NCBI GenBank assembly: GCA_001464035.1
Contig: LNEC01000011.1
Span: 124,001 to 188,000, forward strand
DNA from: Bradyrhizobiaceae bacterium Ga0074131
GTDB lineage: Bacteria > Pseudomonadota > Alphaproteobacteria > Rhizobiales > Xanthobacteraceae
DNA length: 64,000 nt
Reading direction: 5' to 3'
Shown here: positions 26,657 through 36,521 of the stretch, one piece after another
How the letters are laid out: each line of letters begins with the position of its first letter
Numbering within the stretch: position 1 is the first letter of the stretch
Made by a program: the position numbers and the translations under genes
Notes under the pieces: generated by a model
What the model saw: the letters and a program-made list of their open reading frames with translations, nothing else
What the model was told of the DNA's origin: nothing
Database searches by the model: none

Positions 26657-28864
26657 GTGATTGATGCGACCACGCAACGATTCCGATCCCCCTGCGCCCC
26701 GAGGCACCGCCCGTTGAATCCACCGAACAGGCGAATTGGTCCAAGACATCCGCGGCTCGGCGCGGCCGGCTTCCGCGCCGCGCGCTGGCTCAGCGCGCGG
26801 CTTTTCGCGGCCGCGGGCTTTCATCAGATCGGCGCGGAGTTTGCCACCCAGCGGATTGCGCATGTCCGCGACAAACTGCAACGCGGCGAGACCGTGTATC
26901 TGGCCGGGCTGGGTCCGCCCGGCACCCACAATTCGGGCGTGGCGCTGGTCGAGGTGACGCAGGCGAACGGACCGCGCCTGATCGTCAACAACGAGGAAGA
27001 ACGCTTTTCCGGCAACAAGCACACGACGGAATATCCGAAGGATTCGATCAACGCCATGGTGGCGACGCTGCGCGGCATCGGCCGCGATATCGGGGACATC
27101 GACGCCTGGCTCACCAGTTGGGATTACCCTGTTTTGGCCGGCACCATCGCCCGCTCGGTGCTGGAGGAAGCGCCGCAAAGCTTGAGGCTGTTGCGCACGA
27201 CGGAAGCCGCAGGATTCGACGGCCGCCGCCTCGACCAGATGACCCGCACGCCAAAGATCCTGGCCCGGCAGCTCGGACTTGCCGAGCGGGTGCCGCTGAT
27301 CTGCCTGCCGCACCATGATAATCACGCCTGGTTTTCGTTCGCGGCATCGCCGTTCACCGATAACGGCGAGCCCGTCGCCATCGCTGTGCTCGACGGCACC
27401 GGCGATAAGGGATCGATCTCGCTTTACGTTGCTGACGATGGCGCGATGCGGCAGCTTAGTTGCAACGACAGCATGTTCGACTCGCTCGGCGCCTTCTACA
27501 GCGTGATTTCATCGACGCAAGGAGGCTGGACATGGCTGTCCAGCGAGGGCCGCTACATGGGGGCCGCCGCGTGGGGCGACATGAACCGCGCCAGCAATCC
27601 ATACTACGCGCGGCTAAGGGAACTGCTGGATTTGGGCGAAGATGGCGAAGTGCGGCTCAACCGCGCGCTTGCCAATTGGTACTGCGACCCGTTCGATCAT
27701 CCTTACAAGGCCGCGCTGATCGACATCCTCGGGCCTCCGCTAAAGCCCCACCAGCTCTGGAATCCCGACGCGGTGCTGCGGGTCGAGGACATCCGGCACC
27801 GGCCCGATACGCAAGACCGGCTCGACAAAGCCGCCGCGACGCAGCTGGTGTTCGAAGACGCCATGATCCATGTCGTCAACCATCTCCTGCGCTTGACCGG
27901 CGCCAGCCGGCTGGTGCTGACCGGCGGGGTGGCGCTGAACGCGGTCGGCAACATGCGGCTGCTGGAGCATTTCGACGAGGCGTGGTTTGCGAACAACCAG
28001 CATCGCAAGGCCCGACTGCATCTCTGGGTGCCGCCAACGCCGGGCGATCCCGGCGTCACGATCGGTGCGGCCTGGTTGTTCGCGCATCTCGCCGGCGCGC
28101 CGCGCGGCGCCCCGATGACCCATGCCTTTTATTGTGGTCTACCGCCGGCGCCTGACGAGATCGCTTCCGCGCTGCAGGCTGCCGATATCGCATCAACGCG
28201 GATCGGCGATATCTCGACGGCTGAGGGACGCGACGCGGTGGCCGATCTGATGGCCTATCTGGTGGCACGCAACGGCATCATCGCGTTGTATCAGGGCGCC
28301 GCCGAAACCGGGCCGCGGGCACTCGGGCATCGCTCGATTTTTGCCAACCCCTGCGACGTCCAGGCGCGCGAACGGCTCAACGAGCGGGTAAAATACCGCG
28401 AGGCGATCCGCCCGCTGGCGCCCATGGCCACGCTGGAAGCGGCCATGCAATGCTTCGATCTGCACGAGGGCGCCTCCGACGCGAACTACAACGCCTACAA
28501 CTACATGGTGCTGACGGCGCCGTCGAAGCCGGGCGCACGAGAAAGAATTCCGGCGGTGATCCACGCCGACGGCACCGGCCGAATCCAGATCGTGCGCGCG
28601 GAGGACGATCCCCTCACCTACGCGTATCTGAAGGCGCTTGGGCGGCATATCGGCGTCGAGATGTCCGTCAACACCTCGTTCAACGTCGCCGGTCCGATCG
28701 CGCAGACCCCTCGCCAGGCGATCGATACCCTGCGCCGCTCGAAGGGTCTCGACGCGGTCCTGCTGGTGGCCAATGACGGCGCGGTCACCGCGGCATGGCC
28801 CGGCGGCGGGCGTGACAGCGGCCGATTTACGGGGTGGCTTTCGGAATGGAGAAAACGCCCCTGA
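26657..28864 (+). CDS. NodU/TobZ-family carbamoyltransferase
   Basis: Up to 735 residues; the start is uncertain. GTG 26657 is given, but the first 40 residues are Arg/Pro rich and a TTG near 26714 is an alternative. The N-terminal Kae1-like domain carries the metal and ATP motif LPHHDNHAWFSF and the glycine loop LDGTGDKGSISLY, plus SSEGRYMGAA. LTGGVALNAVGN is the second nucleotide motif. The C-terminal domain has TGPRALGHRSI and VNTSFNVAGPIAQTP, typical of carbamoyltransferase C-domains. It uses carbamoyl phosphate and ATP to carbamoylate a sugar or natural product. No nod or biosynthetic genes are adjacent, so the acceptor is unknown. Confidence 0.85.
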   Translation: MIDATTQRFRSPCAPRHRPLNPPNRRIGPRHPRLGAAGFRAARWLSARLFAAAGFHQIGAEFATQRIAHVRDKLQRGETVYLAGLGPPGTHNSGVALVEVTQANGPRLIVNNEEERFSGNKHTTEYPKDSINAMVATLRGIGRDIGDIDAWLTSWDYPVLAGTIARSVLEEAPQSLRLLRTTEAAGFDGRRLDQMTRTPKILARQLGLAERVPLICLPHHDNHAWFSFAASPFTDNGEPVAIAVLDGTGDKGSISLYVADDGAMRQLSCNDSMFDSLGAFYSVISSTQGGWTWLSSEGRYMGAAAWGDMNRASNPYYARLRELLDLGEDGEVRLNRALANWYCDPFDHPYKAALIDILGPPLKPHQLWNPDAVLRVEDIRHRPDTQDRLDKAAATQLVFEDAMIHVVNHLLRLTGASRLVLTGGVALNAVGNMRLLEHFDEAWFANNQHRKARLHLWVPPTPGDPGVTIGAAWLFAHLAGAPRGAPMTHAFYCGLPPAPDEIASALQAADIASTRIGDISTAEGRDAVADLMAYLVARNGIIALYQGAAETGPRALGHRSIFANPCDVQARERLNERVKYREAIRPLAPMATLEAAMQCFDLHEGASDANYNAYNYMVLTAPSKPGARERIPAVIHADGTGRIQIVRAEDDPLTYAYLKALGRHIGVEMSVNTSFNVAGPIAQTPRQAIDTLRRSKGLDAVLLVANDGAVTAAWPGGGRDSGRFTGWLSEWRKRP

Positions 28865-29760
28865 TGAGGCTGAACACCCGGCCGTCGATCACCAGCAGCG
28901 CGCTGCCGATCACCAGCGCGCCTGCGATCTCGGCAAGCGTGATGCGTTCGCCCAGCACGAGACAACCGAGCAGGATGGCGGTGACGGGAATCAGCAGCGT
29001 CACCAGCATGACATTGGTCGAGCCCGATCGTCGCAGGATCTGAAAAGAACACGATATAGGCCAGCGCGGTCGACAGAACGGCCAGACCGAGCAGCGCCAG
29101 CCAGGTCATCAGGCCTGGCATCGGCAACTGCCAAGGCCGCTCGAACACGCCGGCGATGACAACCATCATCACGCTCGATGCCAGCATCTGAAACGTCGCC
29201 GTCGCCAGCGGCGGCGAGTCCGACAGCTTTCGTCGCGCATAGAGCGCGGATAATCCGTAGCTGAAGGCGGCGGCGAGGCAGAGCAGGATACCAAGTCCCT
29301 GGCCGCTGCCGAAGCCAAGGTACTGTCCGTGCAGGATGGCCACGCCGATCAACCCAATGACGACGCCGGCGACGCGGCGCGCATGCAGTTTTTCGTCACC
29401 GGCCGCCGCCATCACCAGAACGGTGAACAGCGGCGTGGTGGCGTTGAGGATCGAGGCCAGCCCGCTCGAGATATAGGTCTGTCCGGTGACGATGAGCGAG
29501 AACGGCAGGACGTTGTTGAGCAGCGCGATGGCGAAGAAGGGTCGCCAGTTCGCCAGTCCCCTCGGGAAACCTATTCGATAGGCCCATAGCACCGGCAGAA
29601 GAATAATCGCCGCGAGCGTCACCCGCAGCAGGACCACGGTCAGTGGCGGTAGTTCCCGGATCACGAAGCCGACGAAGAAGAACGAGCCGCCCCACAGCAG
29701 CGAAAGCAGCGCCAGCAGCCACCAGTCCCTGGTGTCAATCCGATGGTCGCTGGACGTCAT
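28827..29760 (-). pseudogene. EamA/DMT-family transporter, interrupted by a one-base frameshift
   Basis: From ATG 29760 the protein reads as a typical ten-helix EamA transporter (WWLLALLSLLWGGSFFFVGF through STALAYIVFF), about 240 residues. At 29043-29047 the minus strand has TTCTTTTCAG. Removing one T would give FFQILRRSGSTNVMLVTLL and join the second frame, which holds the last two helices and ends SLIRGVFSIPKATP with its stop at 28827. I infer a single-base insertion in the T run, either a real lesion or a sequencing error. Its 3' end overlaps the convergent carbamoyltransferase gene by 38 bases. Confidence 0.8.
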
Positions 29761-29903
29761 TTGCGGCTCTGCAATTCAGGGTCGCGCCGACGCGTACCGC
29801 CAAGGGCGACTGCTCGCCACCCGATTCCTGAAATGAGTCGCGCCCGCGCAGGTTCCACCCATGCCCGTCGCTCGGCGGAGCGCGGTACCCTGGAGTCAGG
29901 TCC

Positions 29904-30311
29904 TCACTTCCGCATGCAGAGGCCTACGGTCGGTGGGGTCGAACATTTGGTCCCGTCCGGCGCGCCACCGCCCGGACAGAACACCGACACCAGAATCTCG
30001 TTCGCATCGCAGCTTGCCGCGCCGTCCCCCTGGACCACCTTGAGGGCGGGAGCGGCGGCATCACCCCTATCGCCTTTTTCGCCCTTATCGCCCTTCTCTC
30101 CCTTGTCACCCTTTTCGCCAGGGGCGCCCTGAGGCCCCTGCGGGCCTTGCGCGCCCGCCTGTCCCTGAGGGCCAGCTACACCCTGAATGCCTTGCGCGCC
30201 CTGCGGGCCGGCCGGCCCCTGTGCGCCCGGCTCGCCCTTAGGACCGGGATCTTTGCCGCAACCGCCAAGCGAAAGGGCAATACCAATGAAGAGTATGGGC
30301 AAAATTCTCAT
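29904..30311 (-). CDS. Collagen-like repeat lipoprotein
   Basis: 135 residues from ATG 30311 with GGGGAT upstream. The signal peptide ends in a lipobox (ALSLGGC), so the mature protein starts with a lipidated Cys at about residue 18. Twenty-odd Gly-X-Y triplets follow without interruption: [19 protein letters not shown], then [10 protein letters not shown], ending [20 protein letters not shown]. The last segment resembles charged collagen-stabilising triplets. The C-terminal 55 residues contain three cysteines (ASCD, VFCPGG, KCSTPP) plus LCMRK and may form a small disulfide domain. It should be a trimeric surface or periplasmic lipoprotein. No modifying enzyme genes are nearby. Confidence 0.85.
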   Translation of the reverse strand: MRILPILFIGIALSLGGCGKDPGPKGEPGAQGPAGPQGAQGIQGVAGPQGQAGAQGPQGPQGAPGEKGDKGEKGDKGEKGDRGDAAAPALKVVQGDGAASCDANEILVSVFCPGGGAPDGTKCSTPPTVGLCMRK

Positions 30312-30565
30312 CACAATCCCCGCAACGGAGTTAACTGAACACCAGCCGAAAGAAGCCGGCATCAAGACAAGGCCTTCAAACCAACGGAGTTCCATGATGA
30401 TGCCGGAGCGCAGCGATACATTCAAGCGCGCTATTTGCCGTCCATCGGCCGCGACACGGTTCGATCAACCTGCCTTCAACGCCATACCGCGACGGTAGGC
30501 CGGCATCGAGATAGCGGCCGGCCAGGCCACGGCCCCAAACCGACGAACGGGACTTGGGCCCTTGG

Positions 30566-31697
30566 CTAGTCGACATCTTCCACTGCTGCGGGCGCGGTAC
30601 CGAAGGCGCGCTGTGCCAACGTCGCTGCCATGAATTCGTCGAGATCGCCGTCGAGCACGCCCGAGGTGTCCGAGGTCTGCACGCCGGTGCGCAGGTCCTT
30701 CACCATCTGATAGGGCTGCAGCACGTAGGAGCGGATTTGGTGGCCCCAGCCGATATCGGTCTTGGCGGCCTGGTCGGCGGCGGCCTGCGCCTCGCGCTTC
30801 TTCAACTCGATTTCGTAAAGCCGCGCGCGCAGCATGTCCCAGGCCTGCGCCTTGTTCTTGTGCTGGGACCGGCCGGCTTGGCAGACCACCGCCACCCCGG
30901 TCGGGATGTGCGTGAGCCGTACCGCGGATTCGGTCTTGTTGACGTGCTGGCCGCCGGCGCCGCCCGAGCGCATGGTATCGACGCGAACGTCGGACTCGGC
31001 GATGTCGATCTTGATGCTGTTGTCGACCACGGGAAAGATCGCAACCGACGAGAACGAGGTGTGCCGCCGCGCGTTGGAATCGAACGGCGAGATCCGCACC
31101 AGCCGGTGCACGCCGGCTTCGGTCTTCAGCCAGCCATAGGCGTTGTGGCCGCTGATCTGGATGGTGGCGGACTTGATGCCGGCTTCTTCGCCCTGGGTCT
31201 CCTCGAGATATTCGATCTTGAAGCCGTGCTTCTCGGCCCAGCGCGTGTACATGCGCAGCAGCATCGAGGCCCAGTCCTGGCTTTCGGTGCCGCCGGCGCC
31301 GGCGTGAACTTCGAGATAGGAGTCGAAGCGGTCGGCTTCGCCGCCGAGCAGCGCTTCGAGCTCGCGCCGCGCGACTTCCTTCTTGAGGGCTTTGAGCGCT
31401 GCTTCGGCCTCCGCCACCACGGCTTCGTCGTTCTCCGCCTCGCCGAGTTCGATCATCCCGATCTGGTCCTCGAGCTCGCGCTCGACCTTGCCGATGCCCT
31501 GAAGCGAATCCTCCAGCGAGGTGCGCTCCTGCATCAGCTTCTGCGCCTTCTGCGGATCGTTCCAGAGATTGGGGTCCTCGGCGAGCTTGTTCAGCTCCGC
31601 GAGGCGCGCGGTGGATGCATCGACGTCAAAGATGCCTCCTCAGCAGCCCGACTGACTGCTTGATCTCTTCAACGAGGCGTTCGACTTCAGCGCGCAT
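30566..31697 (-). CDS. prfB: Peptide chain release factor 2, made by programmed +1 frameshift
   Basis: The reading frame starts at ATG 31697 and runs 23 codons to CTT, then an in-frame TGA at 31628-31626. Skipping one base continues with GAC GTC GAT into the main 354-codon frame, ending at 30566. The site is AGGAGG-CAT-CTT-TGA-C, with the internal Shine-Dalgarno at 31640-31635, the classical autoregulatory RF2 site. The protein has ISPFDS (stop-codon recognition SPF) and [18 protein letters not shown] with the catalytic GGQ loop. RF2 releases peptides at UGA and UAA. Annotation that begins at 31534 loses about 55 N-terminal residues. It lies downstream of the PBP1A gene. Confidence 0.97.
31626..31640 (-). 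promoter_or_regulatory. prfB +1 programmed frameshift signal
   Basis: Minus-strand AGGAGG (31640-31635), CAT, CTT slip codon (31631-31629), TGA (31628-31626), next base C. Spacing and order match the RF2 frameshift site of many bacteria, in which low RF2 allows slipping past UGA. Confidence 0.95.
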
Positions 31698-31808
31698 GGG
31701 ATCTCTGCTCTGCGGTGCAAGGCCGCTATTCGAGGCTGCGGGGGATTTAGCGGAGGGCGCAGCAAAGCGCAATCGGCTTGCGGTTCGGGCTTGGTGTTCG
31801 CGAACGGC

Positions 31809-34301
31809 CTAGTAAAGCCTGCCGGTGCCCGAGCCCATGAAGTTGCGGTCGGGGTCCGGCGGCATCATCATGGATCGCCCGTCGGTATCGGCAACGCCGA
31901 TGACCGAGTAATTATCCGGCGGCGCCGTGCCCGGCTTGAAGGCTTCCAGTATCGAGCGGCCGCCGTCGCCGGGACCCGTGCGCATGCCGGACTTGGCGTC
32001 GACGCGGATCAGCTTGATTCCGGCGGGGACCTTGAACGGGATCGCCGGCTTGTCGGCGAGCGCGAGCTTGAGGAATTCCTTGGCAATGGGCGCCGCCAGA
32101 TGGCCGCCGGTGGCGCCCTTGCCGAGCGCGCGCGGTTTGTCGTAGCCGACATAGATGCCGATCACGATGTCCGGCGAGAAGCCGATGAACCAGGCGTCCT
32201 TCTCGTCGTTGGTGGTGCCGGTCTTGCCGGCGATCGGTTTGCCGACTTCCTTCAGCACGGTGGCCGTGCCGCCCTGCACCACATCCTCCATCATCGAGGT
32301 GATCTGGTAGGCCGTCATCGCATCCAGCACCTGCTCGCGGCGGTCGACCAGTTGAGGTTCGGGTTGACTTTTCCAGCCGCCGGGGGCGTCGCAGCCCCGG
32401 CACTCGCGCGCGTCGTGCCGGAAGATGGTGCGGCCGTAGCGGTCCTGGATACGGTCGATCAGGGTGGATTTCACGCGCCGGCCGCCATTGGCGAACATCG
32501 AATAGGCCGTCACCATGCGCATCACCGTGGTCTCGCCGGCGCCGAGCGCATACGACAGGTAATTCGGCAATTCGTCATAGACCCCGAAGCGCTTGGAGTA
32601 CTCGCCGATCAGGGGCATGCCGACATCCTGGGCCAGGCGCACGGTCACCGTGTTGAGCGACCGCTTCAGCGCATTGCGCAGCGTGGTCGGACCTTGATAT
32701 TTGCCTGACGAGTAGTTTTCCGGGCGCCAGACTCCCACCCCCTGCCCCTGGTCGATTTCGATCGGCGCATCGACCACGATGGTGGAAGGCGTATAGCCAT
32801 TGTCCATTGCCGCCGAATAGACCAGCGGCTTGAACGACGAACCCGGCTGCCGATAGGCCTGGGTGGCGCGGTTGAACTGGCTCTGATCGAACGAGAATCC
32901 ACCGACCATCGCCAGCACGCGACCGGTCCAGGGATCCATCACCACCATCGCGCCGGACACTTCCGGCAGCTGGCGCAGCCGGAACTGGCCCTCGACGATC
33001 GTGCCTTCCTTGGCGATCAACGGGTCGGCATAGATGATGTCGCCGGGAGCGAGCACCTGCGCCACGCTGGTCGGCGTCTTGAAGCGGGCCGGTCCGGAGG
33101 CCGGCTTGGCCCAGCGCACGCCATCAAGCGTGACGATGCCAGTCTGGCGTTCCTTGGCAACCGCGCCTCCGAGCTCACGGCCGGGCTGAAAACCGATTCG
33201 TGCCGACTGATCGCTGGTCTCCAGCACCACGGCCATCCGCCAGGGCGAGATGTCCGACAGCGATTTGACGTCGGCGAGCTTGACACCCCAGTCGCCGGAT
33301 ATATCGAGCTTGCTGACCGCGCCGCGATACCCGGTCGCCTCGTCGAACTTCACGAGCCCGGCGGTCATGGTCCTGCGCGCAATCACCTGGAGCTTCGGAT
33401 CGAGCGTCGTCCGCACCGACAGGCCGCCCTCATAGAGCTTCTTCTCGCCGTAGCGTTCGAACACGTCGCGGCGGACTTCCTCGGCAAAGTACTCGCCGGC
33501 GAAGGTATGCGCGGCATTGCTCCGGCTGGTCACCGCCATCGGATCCTTGCGCGCTGCGTCGGCGTCGGCCTGTTTGATCCAGCCGTTTTCCAGCATGCGG
33601 TCGACCACGTAGTTGCGGCGCTCGACGGCGCGGTCGCGATTTCGCACCGGATGCAGCGCCGCCGGCGCCTTCGGCAACGCGGCGAGATAGGATGCCTCGG
33701 CGATGGTGAGCTCGTTCACCGACTTGTCGAAATAGACCAGCGACGCCGCGGCGACGCCGTAGGCGCCGAGGCCGAGATAGATTTCGTTGAGATAGAGCTC
33801 GAGGATCTTGTCCTTGGAATAGGCGCGCTCGATCCGCATCGCCAGCAACGCTTCCTTGATCTTGCGGGTGAACGACACTTCGTTGGTAAGCAGAAAGTTC
33901 TTCGCGACCTGCTGGGTGATGGTGGAGGCGCCCTGCGGCCGCTTGTTGGAGCCGTAATTCTGCGCATACAGCGCTGCCGCGCGCGCCATGCCGGTGAAGT
34001 CGATGCCGCCATGCTCGTAGAAGTTCTTGTCCTCGGCGGCCAGGAACGCGTTGATGACCATTTTCGGCACGGCCTGGATCGGCAGGTACAGCCGGCGCTC
34101 CTTGGAATACTCGCCGAGCAGCGCTCCATCCGACGCATGGACGCGCGTCATCACCGGCGGCTCATAATCCTGCAGCTGCGAATAGTCCGGCAAATCCTTG
34201 GAATAGTGCCAGATCAGTCCGGCCGCGGCCGCGACGCCCACCAGGAACACGACGGTTCCGGCGGCGAACAAGAAACCCATGAACCGAACCAGCAAGCGCA
34301 T
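31809..34301 (-). CDS. mrcA: Penicillin-binding protein 1A (bifunctional glycosyltransferase/transpeptidase)
   Basis: 830 residues. One membrane anchor (about 8-30, FMGFLFAAGTVVFLVGVAAA) is followed by the family-51 glycosyltransferase domain with AAEDKNFYEHGGIDF and GASTITQQVAKNF. After a linker/OB-type domain comes the transpeptidase: SxxK as GSSFKPLVYSA, the SLN motif in LKRSLNTVTV, and KTG as AGKTGTTNDEKDAWF. It polymerises and cross-links peptidoglycan in the periplasm. It lies downstream of amiC on the same strand with a 207-base gap, and upstream of prfB. Confidence 0.96.
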   Translation of the reverse strand: MRLLVRFMGFLFAAGTVVFLVGVAAAAGLIWHYSKDLPDYSQLQDYEPPVMTRVHASDGALLGEYSKERRLYLPIQAVPKMVINAFLAAEDKNFYEHGGIDFTGMARAAALYAQNYGSNKRPQGASTITQQVAKNFLLTNEVSFTRKIKEALLAMRIERAYSKDKILELYLNEIYLGLGAYGVAAASLVYFDKSVNELTIAEASYLAALPKAPAALHPVRNRDRAVERRNYVVDRMLENGWIKQADADAARKDPMAVTSRSNAAHTFAGEYFAEEVRRDVFERYGEKKLYEGGLSVRTTLDPKLQVIARRTMTAGLVKFDEATGYRGAVSKLDISGDWGVKLADVKSLSDISPWRMAVVLETSDQSARIGFQPGRELGGAVAKERQTGIVTLDGVRWAKPASGPARFKTPTSVAQVLAPGDIIYADPLIAKEGTIVEGQFRLRQLPEVSGAMVVMDPWTGRVLAMVGGFSFDQSQFNRATQAYRQPGSSFKPLVYSAAMDNGYTPSTIVVDAPIEIDQGQGVGVWRPENYSSGKYQGPTTLRNALKRSLNTVTVRLAQDVGMPLIGEYSKRFGVYDELPNYLSYALGAGETTVMRMVTAYSMFANGGRRVKSTLIDRIQDRYGRTIFRHDARECRGCDAPGGWKSQPEPQLVDRREQVLDAMTAYQITSMMEDVVQGGTATVLKEVGKPIAGKTGTTNDEKDAWFIGFSPDIVIGIYVGYDKPRALGKGATGGHLAAPIAKEFLKLALADKPAIPFKVPAGIKLIRVDAKSGMRTGPGDGGRSILEAFKPGTAPPDNYSVIGVADTDGRSMMMPPDPDRNFMGSGTGRLY

Positions 34302-34508
34302 TATCCAAGTTCCGTTCCCGCCTTACGCCGCCAAGGCCGGCGCTTCCTCAGCAAAGTCTCCGCGCGGCGATCGGCCGTCGCGCGCGGGCGCAAAAAATAA
34401 TCCGTTGACCGGGAGCGAACTCAACTCGATTCCGACATCCGCGCGGTCATTTTTATAATGCGCCCGCTGTGGCCAAACTAGGGCTTCCGGCGCCGCAAGG
34501 CTCCCTTT

Positions 34509-35807
34509 TCAGTTGGCGGTCCCGGCCGTTGCCAGCCGTTTGGCCAGAAACGCGTCGATCGCCTTTGCCATGGCCCCGGCGGTGCGATTCCGCCATTGCT
34601 CGGAGACCAGGTGTTCGAGGTCGCCCTTGTTCGAGACATATCCGAGTTCGACCAGAACCGACGGCACGTCGGGCGCCTTGAGCACCTTGAAACCCGCTGA
34701 CTTCAGCGGGTGCTTGTGCATCCGCACGGTGGTCTTCATTTCGCCAATCAAGACACGGGCGAAACGGTTCGAGAATTTGCGGGTCTCGCGCTGCGCGAGT
34801 TCAATCAGAATGTCGGCGACCTCGACCGGCTCCTCGGTCAGGTTAACGCCGCCGATCGCGTCGGCCTTGTTTTCCGTTTCTGCGAGCCGCTCCGCCTCGG
34901 CATCGGAGGCGCGGTCCGAAAGCGTGTAGATGGTGGCTCCCTGGGCATCCCCCTCATTCCGCGGCAAGGCATCGGCATGGATCGACACGAACAGTGCCGC
35001 CGACTGGTTGCGGGCGACCTTGACCCGATCGGCCAGCGGAATGAAGGTATCATCGGTGCGGGTCATGACGACGCGGTATTTGCCTGACTTCTCGAGGCGA
35101 TCGCGCAGCGCCAGCCCGAATACCAGCACCAGTTCCTTTTCATTGGTGCCTCCGGCCTGAGTGCCGTTGTCGAGGCCGCCATGCCCCGGGTCGATCACGA
35201 CCACAGGCCGGACATCCGCAGGCGCGGCAGGCCGGGCTGTAGCGCTCGACTCAACGTGGACCGCCGCCACCGGCGTGTCCGAGAGCGCGGGCTTCAACTC
35301 GGGCCGGCTTTCGGCGGCAAGTGATTCAACCTGGCCGGTGCGGTCGACCTGTTCCAGTTCGAGCACCAGCCGCGGCGGCTGGCCGTTGGCAGCCTCCAGC
35401 ACGTAGGAGTTCGTGATCCTGGCCGGACCGGTCAGATCGAACACGATGCGCGACCGGCCGGGCATGACGAGGCCATAACGAAAGGTCTTGATCAGACCGC
35501 GCCCGGCGTTACCGGTCCCGGCCTTGAGCTGAAAACTGATCTGGGGAACATCCACGACCACCCGAGACGGATCGGTCAGCGTAAAGGCGCGAAACTGGAT
35601 CGGCCTGGTGAGGTCTAGGACGAAGCGAGTCTGCTTGGCATCGCCGGCCAGCCGGACCTCGGAAGCGACCGGAAAGTCCGACGCTTCGACCCGATTCGGC
35701 GTCTCAGCCCCTGCCGTTCCACCGATCGCGGCGCCTGAACACGCCAATGCTGCAGCGCACAAAAGCACCCAACCCCGTAGAATGCGATGATTTGTGCGGC
35801 TCGCCAA
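34509..35807 (-). CDS. amiC: N-acetylmuramoyl-L-alanine amidase with AMIN domain
   Basis: 432 residues from a TTG at 35807, with GGAGG about 11 bases upstream. Signal peptide residues 1-34 (ending GTAGAE). An AMIN domain (about 40-150) contains TRFVLDLTRPIQFRAFTLTD, which localises amidases to septal peptidoglycan. The Amidase_3 catalytic domain (about 200-425) has zinc ligands in VIDPGHGGLDNGT, NEKELVL, VSIHADA and the C-terminal catalytic Glu in VLVELGYVSN. It cleaves the amide bond between MurNAc and the stem peptide during division. Transcribed ahead of PBP1A. Confidence 0.95.
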   Translation of the reverse strand: MASRTNHRILRGWVLLCAAALACSGAAIGGTAGAETPNRVEASDFPVASEVRLAGDAKQTRFVLDLTRPIQFRAFTLTDPSRVVVDVPQISFQLKAGTGNAGRGLIKTFRYGLVMPGRSRIVFDLTGPARITNSYVLEAANGQPPRLVLELEQVDRTGQVESLAAESRPELKPALSDTPVAAVHVESSATARPAAPADVRPVVVIDPGHGGLDNGTQAGGTNEKELVLVFGLALRDRLEKSGKYRVVMTRTDDTFIPLADRVKVARNQSAALFVSIHADALPRNEGDAQGATIYTLSDRASDAEAERLAETENKADAIGGVNLTEEPVEVADILIELAQRETRKFSNRFARVLIGEMKTTVRMHKHPLKSAGFKVLKAPDVPSVLVELGYVSNKGDLEHLVSEQWRNRTAGAMAKAIDAFLAKRLATAGTAN

Positions 35808-36521
35808 TGGAATCCGTGCCTCCGAGCAGCCCTCTTAACGCAATAGAGCTGCAGGGTTAACGAGAGCTTACGATGCCTACAACGAAAAAACACGCAGTGT
35901 TGCCGTGGCGCGACGGCCCCTTCACTTCCCTTGCACCCCGGCCCCAATCCACGTATGAACAAAGGGCTGACGGCTAAAACTCCCGGTTGTGTCGCGTTCA
36001 GCCTCCCGGTGCAGCGCCGGAAACCTCCGAAACCAGGGGATTCCAGCGTCTTTCCGATCTCTCCACAGCCAGCGCAGCGCGCGGCTGACACGGAGGGCGG
36101 TTTCGAGCCCGAGCGGCGTCCGGTCCCAGGTTACCATCTTTTCCCGGGACGGCTCCAGACACGGCATAACTGATTATCCGGGTCCGACCAGGCCCGATAT
36201 GCGATGGCCGGCGAGCGCTTTGGCGCCGCGCCGGGTCTTCAGCGATCGACAAGGCGGCGATTCTTGCCGCCAACGTGTTCAGACGGGCCGACGCCTTGAT
36301 GCGCCAGACTGTGTTGCCGACCATGATCCACGGTACAATCGCGCCGCCGCGAAGCGAAAGCTCCGCGCGTCGTCTTGCTCCGACGGGATCCCGTTCGGCC
36401 CGGCGCCCCGGGTTACGTTTTGGCCTTCCCCTCACCCCCGAATCAGGTGGACCGTCGCGTCACCCGGCGGCGCGATATGCGCCCATGGTCATACGCGCCC
36501 GCCGCCGTCATGAGTTGCAAA
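35808..36521. other. Long gene-free region upstream of RNase E
   Basis: 714 bases between amiC and rne, which diverge. It should contain both promoters and a long rne 5' leader, which in other bacteria mediates autoregulation by RNase E. A -10-like TACAAT occurs at 36334-36339 but without a good -35. AACACGCAGTGTT (about 35888) is a short palindrome. No convincing gene was seen on either strand. Confidence 0.5.

Noticed and set aside
36334..36339. rne promoter with -10 TACAAT
   Set aside because: No acceptable -35 at 16-18 bases; left unannotated as a promoter.
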